DNA of 64,000 nucleotides, taken from the NCBI GenBank assembly GCA_036172665.1, contig CM069873.1, positions 39,583,501 through 39,647,500 on the forward strand, read 5' to 3'. This document shows, piece by piece, positions 23,572-34,340 of the stretch. A model generated the notes under the pieces. The model made no database searches and was not told the DNA's origin. It worked only from the letters and a program-made list of their open reading frames with translations. Position 1 is the first letter of the stretch, and the number at the start of each line of letters is the position of its first letter. The DNA comes from Prosopocoilus inquinatus. Lineage: Eukaryota > Arthropoda > Insecta > Coleoptera > Lucanidae. The position numbers and the translations under genes are program-made.

Positions 23572-23927
23572 TGTTACGTTTCTAGGGTTTAAATTAATTT
23601 ATTTAATCGAATAAAACACTCGGTAACAAACTTAACCGTAATTTAATAATGATTACAATCTAATTTATTTGTAACAATTTATTTTATACACTAAATCTAA
23701 CTTCGACGATCGCTAATTAGAATTCGACTGGCTCCTGAGTCAACCCCGGTCGATTTTATATTCTAGGCGGCCTTCTCATTTGTTCCATCTTCGAAGATGC
23801 TGGAAACATCGAGTTTGTTCGGTAGACAGCTCGGCGGCGCGGCGACGCGGCGTGCCGATGACGCACAATAACGAACCGACTTCTTGACGCCTTCAGTGTG
23901 ACGTAGTGGGCTGAGTGGCACGCCACA
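23572..23927 (-). mobile_element. Gypsy C2 3' LTR
   Basis: In plus orientation it reads TGTTACGTTTCTAGGG...CACGCCACA. The polypurine tract (CTGCCCCCTTCTTA on the plus strand) adjoins it at 23928. Confidence 0.88.
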
Positions 23928-26900
23928 CTGCCCCCTTCTTAAAAGCGTTTCGGCTCGAAATGTTCCTGCTGATAGTCTTGAAGGAGGATGTCGGAATCTA
24001 CATGCTGACCCATTCCTGCAACTTCTCGTCTGGAAGAAGTAGCAGTCCACAATATTGCTGTTGCTGACTGTTGCCTATGGGTGGTGGCTGCAGACTAGGA
24101 CTTCAATTCCCGTTCTGTGGAAGATGACTTCCATCATGCTTCGAATTACTCTCCAGTCTAGTCCTTCCAATCCGCAGCCCAATTTGGGGATGGCTAACTT
24201 CATCTGGTGGTTCTCTACTAGCTGTCTCCTCAGGCTATATAGGGCTCTCCACATACTTTGATAGTCAGGTTTACCGCTTGATGTCTTCTTAGTGACTAAA
24301 TAATGCACGTGGCGCCTCCGATCTGCCGTCAAATCGATGATCTGCAGACTCTTGCCTACCACGGGATGCTGTCTTCGGAGCTCCTCGATTTGGCCAAATT
24401 TCTTGCTAAACACCTGAGCGATTCGTTTGGACATTTTCAGGTCTTCTGCTACCCAGTGGGCCAGACTGTACTCCAGTGGCACTTTAAAGAGATCTTGTTG
24501 CTTCTCCGTGGTCACTCCAAACCGTGCCTTGCTTCCATCGGCGTGATGAGACATGAAGCTTTCGAAGTTCACTTCGGAAACTTGTGCCCTTTGTACTGTC
24601 CCTTCATCTGCTTCTCCATGGTAAGGGGCTATCCGGTTGAAGTGGATTACTTTGGGTTTGCCATGGGGTCCCTCTTGAAGCGGTAAACGACGCCGTTGAT
24701 CCATTTCATCACTTTGTAAGGACCTTCCCAAGAGGTCTGCAGCTTTGGGGACAGGCCTCGACGTCTTTGGGGGTTATAAAGCCAGACCAGTGCTCCAGGT
24801 TGGTATCCCCCGTGTTGAGCGTTGATGTCATAGATAGTGCTCCTTCATCCGATCGCTGGCCGTCTGTATATTGTGACGCACATGGTTGTTGATTTCGTCC
24901 ATTTTCCTGCGTAATTTGCTCACGAAATCTTCGTCGGTAGAGACTTCGCCAGGCTTCACACCAAACTTCAGGTCGCAGGGCAGTCTCGGCTCTGGCCCGA
25001 ATACCACTTTCGCTGGAGTCTCCCCTGTTGTCTCGTGAACGGACGAGCGGTATGCCATTAGAAACAGGGGAATGTACGTCTCCCAGTCCCTCTGATGATT
25101 GGAAGCGACCTTGGACAAATGTCGGTTGATGGTTCTGTTCAACCTTTCCAACATTCCGTCCGACTGTGGGTGGAGTGCAGTTGTTCTAGTTTTTCGTACG
25201 CCGAGCAGAATACACACGTTCTTGAACAAGGCCGATTCAAAGTTCCTTCCTTGGTCTGAATGCAGTTCCACAGGTGCACCATACCGTCTGATCCATTCCC
25301 TGACAAGGACTTCCGTAATAGTGACTGCCTCTTGGTTAGGTAGGGCGTAAGCTTCAACCCACTTGCTAAAGTAGTCCATTACCACGACGATGTACTTGTT
25401 TCCACCATTCGTTTCCGGGAATGGGTCGGCTACATCGATAGCAACTCTCTCAAAAGGACTTCCAACGTTGTACTGTCTCATGGGAGCCTAGCCCCGCCTG
25501 TGGGGACCTCTACTGGCTGCGCAGACTGCTCACTTTCTGCACCAATCCTTCACGTCTTCCTTGCAGTTCACCCAGTAAAATCTTTCGGGCACCTTCTCCA
25601 TAGTCTTCTTAACTCACAGATGCCCTCCCGAAGTTCCATCGTGAAGTTCCCTTAGAACTTCTGGCGCCCAATTCTTGGGGATTAGTAACTGTGTCTTCAG
25701 TTCCATGCCTTCCTGATTCCCTACGCTTCGTCTCAGAAGATCACGATCCAACACTATGGAGTCCCACTGCGCCCAGTATGATTTTACGGACGGTCCACAT
25801 GGTGCTACCTCTTCCCAGGTAGGCCTCGCGTCCCTGCTTTTCCACTCTAGCACTAATTTCAAATCCGGGTCGTTCTCCTGGTCTGTTCGCAGTTCTTCGC
25901 CTTGCCATTTGTTGTCAACTATGGCTGTCCTCGCAGTCATGGCTATTTTCTCGTCCAAACGACTACAGTGCTTACAGTCTTCGGCAGAGGGTCTTCTCGA
26001 CAAAGCATCGGCATTTCGATGGCTAGTTCCTGCCCGATGCTGAATTTCAAAATCGTACTCCTGAAGTCGTTCGATCCATCGTACAACTTGCCCTTCTGTG
26101 TTCTTGAAACGGAGAAGCCATTTTAGAGCGGGATGGTCGATCCTCAGGAGGAAGCGTCTATCATACAAATACTTGTAGAAATGTTCTATATAAATGTTGC
26201 TACGGCAGCTAGCAATTCCCTTCTTGTGACGCAATAGTTTCGTTCTGGCTTTGATAGGACTTTACTGAAGTAGCCGATCACCTTCTCTTGCCCCTTTTGT
26301 ATCTGGGAGATTACGCCACCGATCCCAACGTTGCTAGCATCTGTGTCCACGACGAACTTGCCTTCCGGGAGTGGATAACTCAGAATAAGAGCACTAATCA
26401 AGTACTGCTTTAGTAGTTCAAAACCAGTTTGACACTGTTGGTCCCATTCAAATGGACGACCTTCTTCAGTGAGTTTTGTCAACGGCAAATAAAGGAACGC
26501 AGCGCCGATAGTAAGTGCACAGGCCAAGGAAACTCCTTATTTGGTGTTTATTTCTGGGAGTTGGCCAGTCTTTTACCACCCGAATCTTCACAGGGTCCAC
26601 GGCGATTCAATTTCCATTAACAATGTGCCCCAGGTAATTCACTTCCTTCTGGAACAGGTGACACTTCTTGAGGCTAAGCTTTAGTCCAGCTCCGCGAAGC
26701 CGCTGGAGCACTTCTTCCAGGTTCCTCAGGTGGTCGTCGAACGTCTTTCCCACGACAATTATGTCATCAAGGTACACCATGTCCATTGTCCAGGACACAC
26801 CTTTCAGAACCGTCTCCATTAACCTCTCGAATGTCGCTGGGGCATTATATAACACGAATGGCATCACTGTGAACTGCCAAAGACCCATACCAATGGAAAA

Positions 26901-28227
26901 CGCCGTCTTTTCTCGATCTTCAGGCGCCAGCTCCACTTGCCAATATCCACTCTTTAAGTCCGAAGTTGAGAAGATCTTTGAACCGGCCAGGGTGTCCAGG
27001 GTATCATCAATTATTTAGTATTATTATTGAGTAACCGGTAGTCTACACAGAACCTGGAGGACCCATCCTTTTTCATCACAAGCACTACTGGTAACGCCCA
27101 CGGGCTGCTTGATGGTTCCATTACATTATCCTTTTCCATCTCGCGAATAATGCGTTCCGCTTCCTTACGCTTCGCCAACGGTAATCGCCTTGCAGCTTGA
27201 CGGATAGGTCTGTCTTCTCCAGTCTCTATTTTGTGTTTCACGACATCAGTTCTTCCCTTGGATCCATTTTCTACCTCGAATACATCTTGATAGCGGCCGA
27301 TCAGATTCTTTGCTTTTGTCTTCTGGTCTGGAGTCAATTTCTGGACTGTTGACATAACCATTTCCCATAATTTCTTTGGGACTTTCGCTTCTGGCACGTT
27401 TGTTTCAAGTTGCCGGGAGATGGAGGACACCATGATGCAGCTTCCCAATATGGTTCCTTTCTTGATTGATTGACGGAGAAACAATTGACGTTCATCAGGC
27501 GGACAGGTACTTCCTACTTCGCCGTCAACAACATTTTCTCAACGAAGACTCCTCTTCCAATCTTCTGATCATCAGTATTAGTTTCAACCATAATGACTTG
27601 CCCATCTTGAAAAACACCGTTCAGTTTTGCGTCGACGATAACCTCAGTCCTGCTGGGTAATACAACGTCTTCAGCGAGGACTACTCGAGCGGCCACGTCT
27701 CCTCGTTGATGTAGAACCAACTCCTCATTATTGACCGCCATCACGCCACGCTTTAAGTCCAATTGAAACCCGTGGGCACACATGACGTCCATGCCCAAAA
27801 TTGCCTCGTCCTCTATGTCTGCTACCCGTGCACGGTGTTTTATTGGAGTTGAACCAACGGTGATGATAACCTCTACTTCACCGTGGACAGTTAGTGATGT
27901 TCCAGTTGCAGTTTTCAGTCTCCACTTGGTCGGCTCGGTGCGTCCAGATGACTTGATGACGTCGGGTCTTAGGATGGTCTTCGTCGCACCCATATCCAAC
28001 AACATGGTGTGAGGAATGTCATCAATGGTAACATCCACGAAGACACTACTGGTTAACTGCCGTAGGGATATTCCTTGTTTGGATTTCGTCTTTGGGGGCT
28101 TTTGAATACTGGTCGACGTTTGCCCTTCTGTACCGACCCGGCTTAGTTTAACTGTGACTTCCTTGGATCCTGTCTGGGCTTTGGACATCGCCTGCAAACA
28201 TGTCCTTCCTCCTGACAATTCGAACAC
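23763..28227 (-). pseudogene. Gypsy C2 pol with decayed macro domain and CCCH finger
   Basis: Pieces in order are: protease (28227-27514; the active-site string reads DMGA where El3 has DTGA), RT (27484-26607 with YLDDIIVV), RNase H (26527-25950, VDTDASNVGIGGV), integrase (HHCC remnant, then 25481-24828 with DDE motifs), integrase tail plus macro domain (24731-24075), and the CCCH finger (24050-23994, CYFFQTRSCRNGSACRFRH). The macro domain shows damage at positions intact in El3: SLAHW in place of SLAHC, KMSKR in place of KMSKG in the ligand loop, and GCGLE in place of GCGLD at the catalytic Asp (about 24165). The K-K pair in LVTKK is still there. At least six frame breaks separate the pieces. 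The last frame runs into the LTR. Confidence 0.87.
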
Positions 28228-29575
28228 ACCAGCGGCTTCTTCTGCTTGAAGACCTGTTCCACAAACATCCTTGGCGGTGACATACTCCCTGGGTCGCAGA
28301 TAGCAGATCCCATCTTGGCGTTAGCGGATTCTTCCTCTTCTTCCTCTTGGAAGTCCATAGCCGCTCGCACCTTGACATGCCCTCTTGAGACTCGTCTCGC
28401 CGGTTCAAATTCCAAGGCATTCTCAATGCCTGCTGGTTGTCTGGGACACGGATTCCATCTATGAAGGTCTGCACCGTCAAACATTTGAGGAATTCAACAG
28501 GAGCTGTGGTTATATGCCAACTGGGACAGACGCGCTACGTCCGCTTCGAATTCCTGAAGACTTTCTCCGGATTTCTGACAGCGATTCCTCAACTGCGCAT
28601 GGTATACCTCGGTCAGATGGGCCTGTCCGTAACCCATTTCCATCCTATTCACCATATCGAAGTCTTCTTGTTCCTCTGGCAGCATCGTCTGTAGCATATC
28701 GATAGCGGCCACAATTAACGAAGTGGCTTTTTCGCTGGCCGTCCATCTGTTCGCCTTTGCTGCTGCTTCGAACTGTTTGAATTAGTTGGGCCAAGAAGCC
28801 TTTCCATCGAACGTTGGTGGTTTTATTTTCAATTCCGAATTTTCTGCTGGTCCTTCCACAATTTGGGTTTCATTATTTCTAGTGTTTCTACTGGTGGCTG
28901 ATCCCCGAACACTCGCAACCCCGCCATGATTTGTTCCAGATTCTTGATTTTGTTGTCCTGCTGGAATATTATTTCCTCCACATTTCCTTGCAGGTTTCTT
29001 GTTTCTTCCGACATTTTTACCACTAGTTTATCTTCGAGTCCTTTTGTTTGTTCTAGAAATTCACCCTTCAAATTTCCGGACTGTTCTAGAAGTTTCTCGT
29101 CGAAATTTCTGGATTGCTCTCGAAATTAGTCTCTAGATTGTTCCAACAATTTATTTTGTAATTTGTCGAAATTTCCAGATTTTTCTAGAAGTTTCTCCTC
29201 TAAATTTCTGGATTGTTCTCGAAGCTTCTCTAAATTTCCAGACTGTTCTTGAAACTTCTCGTCCAAATTTCTGGATTGTTTCATCAATCTAGTTTGTATA
29301 TCGTCGTTGAAATTTCCAGATTGTTCTAGAAGCTTTTCCTCTAAATTTCTGGATTTTACAGGAAACTCATCCTTCAAGATTTTATTAAAATCGACGGGAC
29401 CACACGAAATTTCGAAAAGGAACGTCTCTGGATCTTCACCAGCTGTCAACAAATCGCATCGGAGACGCTGTTGAAGTGCACCTTTCAAACCACAGGTTTC
29501 TAACTCTCGTTCTTCTAATTCGATTTTTAATTCGGCCACTTTTAAGTCTTTCAACAACACTTTTTTCGTAGCCAT
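28143..29575 (-). pseudogene. Gypsy C2 gag (broken)
   Basis: It begins MATKKVLLKDLKVAELKIEL with the SAP-like N-terminus also seen in El3, followed by an 11-residue repeat array (LEQSRNLDEKF type) shorter than that of El3. A stop lies near 29126. The capsid part follows (28712-28494, QKSGESLQEFEADVARL) and then a CCHC-type knuckle (CSNCQEEGHVCRRC, about 28190-28230). Several frame changes disrupt it. The gag-pol slip sequence GTTAAAC is still present just upstream of 28143. Confidence 0.82.
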
Positions 29576-29674
29576 TGTTTTTTTTTTTCGATACTCTACT
29601 TATTTAATAATCTGATTATATTTAATTTACTTTAAATTGTTTATTTATTTGCACAAACCCACACCTGACACCAC

Positions 29675-30024
29675 TGTTACGTTTCTAGGGTTAAAATTAA
29701 TTTAACTAATCGAATAAAACACTCGGTAACAAACTTAACCGTAATTTAATAATGATTACAATCTAATTTATTTGTAACAAGTTATTTTATACACTGAATC
29801 TAACTTCGACGATCGCTAATTAGAACTCGACTGACTCCTGAGTCCACCCCGGCCGATTTTATATTCTACGCTGCCTTCTCGTTTGTTCCATCTTCGAAGA
29901 TGCTGGAGAAGTCGAGTTTGTTCGGTATGGACGGCGCGCCGGCGCGGCGTGTCGATGACGCACAATAACGAACCAACTTCTTGACGCCTTCAGTATGACG
30001 TAGTGAGCTAAGTGGCGCGCCACA
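29675..30024 (-). mobile_element. Gypsy C2 5' LTR and PBS
   Basis: 350 bp, TGTTACG...GCGCGCCACA in plus orientation. The PBS TGGTGTCAGGTGTGGG is read on the minus strand just left of 29675. Confidence 0.87.
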
Positions 30025-30931
30025 ATACATTGTAATTTCGAGTTGCACACTTGCAAAATATAAGTAAACCAATGAAACAAATGGCCATGGAATATTTTTA
30101 GTTAGTTAGGAAGAATGTAAATACCATAAGAAGAAAATAAATACCTAACCATAGTGTTGTTAAATAACCGGTAATTTATTTTTAATGTTACCTTACCGGT
30201 GATATTACCCTAATATTACCAATTATAAGTGGCGACATTTCGTACTGGAGTTACCAATTACACTTTTAACAAAAAATGTGATATTTACTCAATTTGCTGA
30301 TTAGTTTGACAACGGATACATACTAAATTTTTATCTTTTGTTAATAAAAAGGTGTCCGATATTTAATATTATGTATTTCCAATAAATGAATTCACGGGTA
30401 AACGAAAATCATTTTAGGTTATGAAATATATATTTACTTTTTTCAGTATTTACGGTTTTCTTAAGTAATCAAAAATATTCCTTGACCATGTGTTTCATTG
30501 GTTTACTTGCATTTTGAAGTGTGCAACTCGAAATTACGTTATGTTGACAACTGAGGTAACATACGGTAACAAATGAATGTTACCTTACCGGTAATACTGG
30601 AAATTTACCGTAAGGTAACGTGGTAATATTACCAACTCACAACACTACCTAACCATAACTTAAAAATATTTTCCTTCTGACATGAAATTATTTGGTGGAA
30701 ATGCATAATATTAAGTATTGGAAACCTTATTTTTTAATAAAAGACAAAAACGTAAGAAGTATCCCATATTAAATTAATCAGAAAATTGAATATATATCAC
30801 CTTTTTGTTTAAAGCGCAATTAGTAACTCCAGTCCGAGATGTCGCCACTTGAGCTGTAATCGGTCGTAATCGGTAACATTACCGGTAAGGTAACAGTAAA
30901 AATAAATTACCGGTAATTTAACATAGCACTA
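30025..30931 (-). mobile_element. Outer hAT-type MITE, left end missing
   Basis: The pieces 30025-30151 and 30656-30931 match the inverse of the element at 30152-30647 in register, so they are one copy interrupted by another copy of the same family. The right end reads ...TTAACATAGCACTA. The left terminal 100 bp or so are absent where the C2 LTR begins. Confidence 0.75.
30152..30647 (+). mobile_element. hAT-type MITE inserted into its own family member
   Basis: 496 bp with ends TAGTGTTGTTAAAT and ...CACAACACTA, and a perfect 8-bp duplication CCTAACCA (30144-30151 and 30648-30655). Internal sequence is rich in palindromic ACCGGTAA/GGTAACATT strings near both ends, which may be transposase-binding sites. 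Non-coding. Confidence 0.85.
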
Positions 30932-31663
30932 ATGCGCCCTGAGAAACTTTATAAGCAAAAAACCGAAGCTGTCCCTACTGATTGATGTGTATACTGTGGT
31001 ACGATTGTTCAATATAGCTGATTTTAAGAGCGTTTCCGTTAGTAACTGGTTATTATTTCTGGCAAATTTCTGGTCATGCCTTTGGTTATGCCAACTGTCA
31101 TTTCTGATCAATATCTCATATTTTTGAATGACTGGATGCTTTAATATTAATATTAATCTGTAGTTTAAAAAACGGAGATGGAAATTTAGCTTACACGGCT
31201 GCAGCACAGCAGCGCCTGTGTTGAGAGAATCTTTAGTACAATAAATTTAAATAAAACAAAAGTGCGAAATAAGCTAAATACTAATATCTTAGCAAGAATT
31301 CTTCATTCAAAACGTTTAATTTCACAAAAAAATTGTTATGATTTTGAAATTACAGCTGAATTGTTAAATAATCATAATAATAAAATATATAATTGGTTAT
31401 TTTTCGAGAAACTTTTATTTTTATTACTTAGTATAGTTTTGCTTATGTTCCAATGTAAAATTGTGTGTAATTTTATAAATAAACAATAAAATGACATTAT
31501 ACTATAATTTCAAATCTAGTGAAATTTTGGTCAGATCTAGTAACTTTTTGAGGCACCCTCTTAGAACTTCAGATTTCGACCTGGCAACGCTACACGCACA
31601 GTATACACATCAATCAGTAGGGACAGCTTGAGCTTTTCGCTCTTACCGTTTCTGAGAGCGCAC
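30932..31663. mobile_element. hAT-derived element with long TIRs
   Basis: Inverted repeats at 30932-31000 and 31595-31663 share AGCTGTCCCTACTGATTGAT and TGTATACTGTG and continue outward with lower identity (GCGC-CTGAGAAAC). A single copy of the same end occurs at 44342-44374. Between the repeats lies a piece of hAT transposase (31220-31489). No clear duplication was found. Confidence 0.65.
31220..31489 (+). pseudogene. hAT transposase C-terminal remnant
   Basis: VERIFSTINLNKTKVRNKL reads in frame from 31220 and matches the C-terminal dimerisation region of hAT transposases (compare VERAFSQMSLIKTKLRNRM in the complete transposase at 46530-48500). About 90 codons remain; the catalytic core is gone. 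Confidence 0.7.
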
Positions 31664-32413
31664 GTGCGAAATGAGGCGAGCATCAGGAGAGAGGTTTATT
31701 GGCAATTGAAAATTTTTGTCCAGGCTGTTTTAGTAACGTATTTATCCGCAGAGATGGCGCTAGGAGTAAGTGTAAATTTGGCGCGAATGAAATGTCACAT
31801 CAATGTCAATTGCTTTAGTGATGGCGGTGATGGTGATCATTTAAGTAAATTAAAGAACTGGCACAAATATAATGGGTTAAATCAAATTATCCGCTAAATA
31901 AACATTAATGATGATTAAATTATTTTTGTGTGACCAAAGAATAGTCTCTAATATAAACAGAGTTTGAGAAAAATGGATCTCGCAAGATCTGCAAAAGAAG
32001 ATTTAAATGTGTAGTTATTGGATGCAATTCATGTTCCTATCAGACCAAATTTCCTGCAATTTGGAATTGGGGCTGCTAATTTAGTCAACGAAGCCCTGTG
32101 ACAATTTCGATGCAAGAAGACGTGTATGCGTCACACTGATGAAAGGTAGCATTACCGTTAGCATCATAACAACCCGTAATAAGGTTTTTATTTTACCAAG
32201 TTAACAATGGCAGTAAAATATAAATTGTTACAGATATGTGTATCCAGGACATGAATGCAGGAAGATTAAATTAATACGGAGACTTAACTTGTATCCTACA
32301 TCGTATTATCTACCGAGGCAATTCGTCATTTTAATAGAAATGGAAGTGCAGAAGATAGGAGCTACAACTATGAAACAATCATTTTAAATATTTTATTAAA
32401 GTGTAACAAGTAT
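31664..32413. other. Unassigned stretch
   Basis: No recognisable gene. The 89-codon frame at 31628-31897 begins inside the preceding element and has no motif. Confidence 0.4.
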
Positions 32414-32791
32414 TGTCACGACCCTGGTAAGATCAAGGGTCGCAAAGGGGGGTTGCTCAGAGGGAGCAGTCGCTAGCTAGTAGCGGAGGTACCTTAATGG
32501 AATGCTAGAAAGTTAAAAATAAAAATAACCATACCTTTCAGAAGCGGTTTATTTGCAAAAACTCAAAGAATCCCTTCAGCAAGCAGAGCCCGGTAACCGC
32601 CAGGTGACGTCCACGGCACCGCACACACACACCCGTCTGTCTGTCTATCTGTCTGTCCCCGCGACGCGTTTTCCTAGCGGTTTTATTATGCCTGCCTGCT
32701 GAAGTCAGCAAATCATTTATCCCAGTCTATAACTAATTAATTGAAACAGTTATAACAATAATTGATACCTACCTTAGCATCATTTGTGGCA
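32414..32791 (-). mobile_element. El2 3' LTR and polypurine tract
   Basis: TGTCACGACCC...TTTGTGGCA in plus orientation. The PPT reads AGAGGGGGGAAA on the minus strand immediately before the LTR. Confidence 0.9.
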
Positions 32792-33086
32792 TTTCCCCCC
32801 CTCTGGAGAAAAAAACGTCTCCTGACCGTTTCTTAATGGATACAATTACCATATCGTTTTTATTAAAAAGGTAACGATTGAATAGCCACAAATGATACTA
32901 GGTTTACATATACGAATCAATCTAAAAGTAAAAAAGACATATGAAAAACTGTAAACTATCTATATAAAACACGTATGTAAGTGAAAAATAAACGCAATAC
33001 AAATTAATTTTACTCAAAACCGCACTCACAGTTTTAGTTTTAGAGTTCGGACGGATACTTTAGCAGTTTGTGGAAAGGGAATCCCT

Positions 33087-33561
33087 TTACGTTAGTTTGT
33101 CACAGGACAATCCACCAAAATCTTCTACGTAACCACCAAGTTCTCCGGCGTTGTTGACCAGTGGCTTTTTAGGCTCCCCGACGTTAGTGTTTACGGGTTT
33201 TTGCTCAGTGGCCTCTTCAAAAGCAGCAAGCAGTTAAATTGGACCTTTTGATGGTAGTTGGTAATGAGTTCCTCAATGGCCTGTCCCAGATTTGCTGTTG
33301 ATGAACTTAGGCTCTTGTAGTAGAAGTACTCTTGTCCTTTGGTAAATGGTGTGAACAGGACCAACAAGACCCTTGCACGCCCTACTCAATTCAGGCGTGG
33401 CATCTGCAATGTGCTGGAGATTCTTGAGGTTGTAGTTGATTGTCCAGTTTTGTGGAACAATTTTGGTCAAATTCTGGAGGCTCTGTTTCATCCCCATGTT
33501 TTTTTGTGACGGTCAGGTGTATCCCTTTCCCTTGTAATTTGTCCGTCTCCGTACGGTTCAT
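33087..33561 (-). pseudogene. El2 decayed accessory ORF between env and 3' LTR
   Basis: Coding-like sequence spread over at least two frames. One frame (33497-33273) reads MGMKQSLQNLTKIVPQNWTI, and after frame changes LGQAIEELITNYHQKVQ and then TEQKPVNTNVGEPKKPLV with a stop at 33087-33089. Base composition is more balanced than the surrounding AT-rich element sequence. I do not recognise the product; it may be a captured host cDNA or an accessory gene specific to this lineage. Confidence 0.4.
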
Positions 33562-34340
33562 GCAAAATTAAAACAAAAACAAAAGTAAATAATAATAAAA
33601 ATTAATATTAATTAATACTAAATAAACTTCTAATGAATTTACACACACATTTATTATTGTATTTATACAATTTAATTTTTTTTTTTTTATTATAATCTAG
33701 GATTCATTTAAAGGTTCTGTTATAAACGACATTAAAATACGTATTTGGATAGTTTGAATAATTTTAGTGTGTGCAATTTATATATTCATACAACACTTTG
33801 GATTAAAACATTGGGTAGCCTTGTTAATATGTAGATTATTCTAATAAACATGTAGTGTACGTACTTTAACTTATGTCATCGAAAATTTCATTCTTTACTC
33901 TTTTCGAGCATACAATACATATTTAATACTTTCAAACAATTAGTCCATATGGCTAATACATAAGATATATTTTGTCTTACGTAACATAATATACTTTTAT
34001 AAAGTTTCATTCTCTTTCATTTTCTTTCTTATAGTACTAACTTAGTATTAATGTAATCGAAAATTTCATTCTTTACTTTTTTCGAATATACAAAATACTT
34101 GTTGCAATTTTGCAGTTGAAAATTTCAGTTCTTACTCTTTTCAACTACAATTACTCACTGTAAAATATTTAATAATTAGGCCATTTCATACTTTCAAGTG
34201 TTATTACTTTAATATTTAACCCATTTAATCATTTCTTTTACTATTAATTTACATAAATTGCGTACCCACTCATTTGCTTTGTAATTATTTACAGGGGGCC
34301 CTTACATCTTTGATTCTAACTTACTAGGCTGCAGTCCTAG
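33562..34340 (-). other. El2 AT-rich non-coding region with a 30-bp repeat
   Basis: The string TCGAAAATTTCATTCTTTAC occurs at about 33879 and 34057, and a variant (TTGAAAATTTCAGTTCTTAC) at about 34115; each is followed by CTTTTC or TTTTTTCGA, giving a weak palindrome. No coding sequence recognised. Confidence 0.6.

Larger units (their letters stand above)
23572..30024 (-). mobile_element. Gypsy C2, decayed macro-domain Gypsy element
   Basis: A minus-strand element of about 6.45 kb, bounded by LTRs of 356 bp (23572-23927) and 350 bp (29675-30024). Its order is gag, protease, RT, RNase H, integrase, macro domain, CCCH finger. It is the same family as El3 (57295-63850) but with visible LTR differences and many frame breaks. 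Flanks ATAT and ATAC would be a 4-bp duplication with one mismatch. The left flank is Penelope-like while the right is a hAT-type MITE, so a rearrangement after insertion is possible. Confidence 0.88.
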
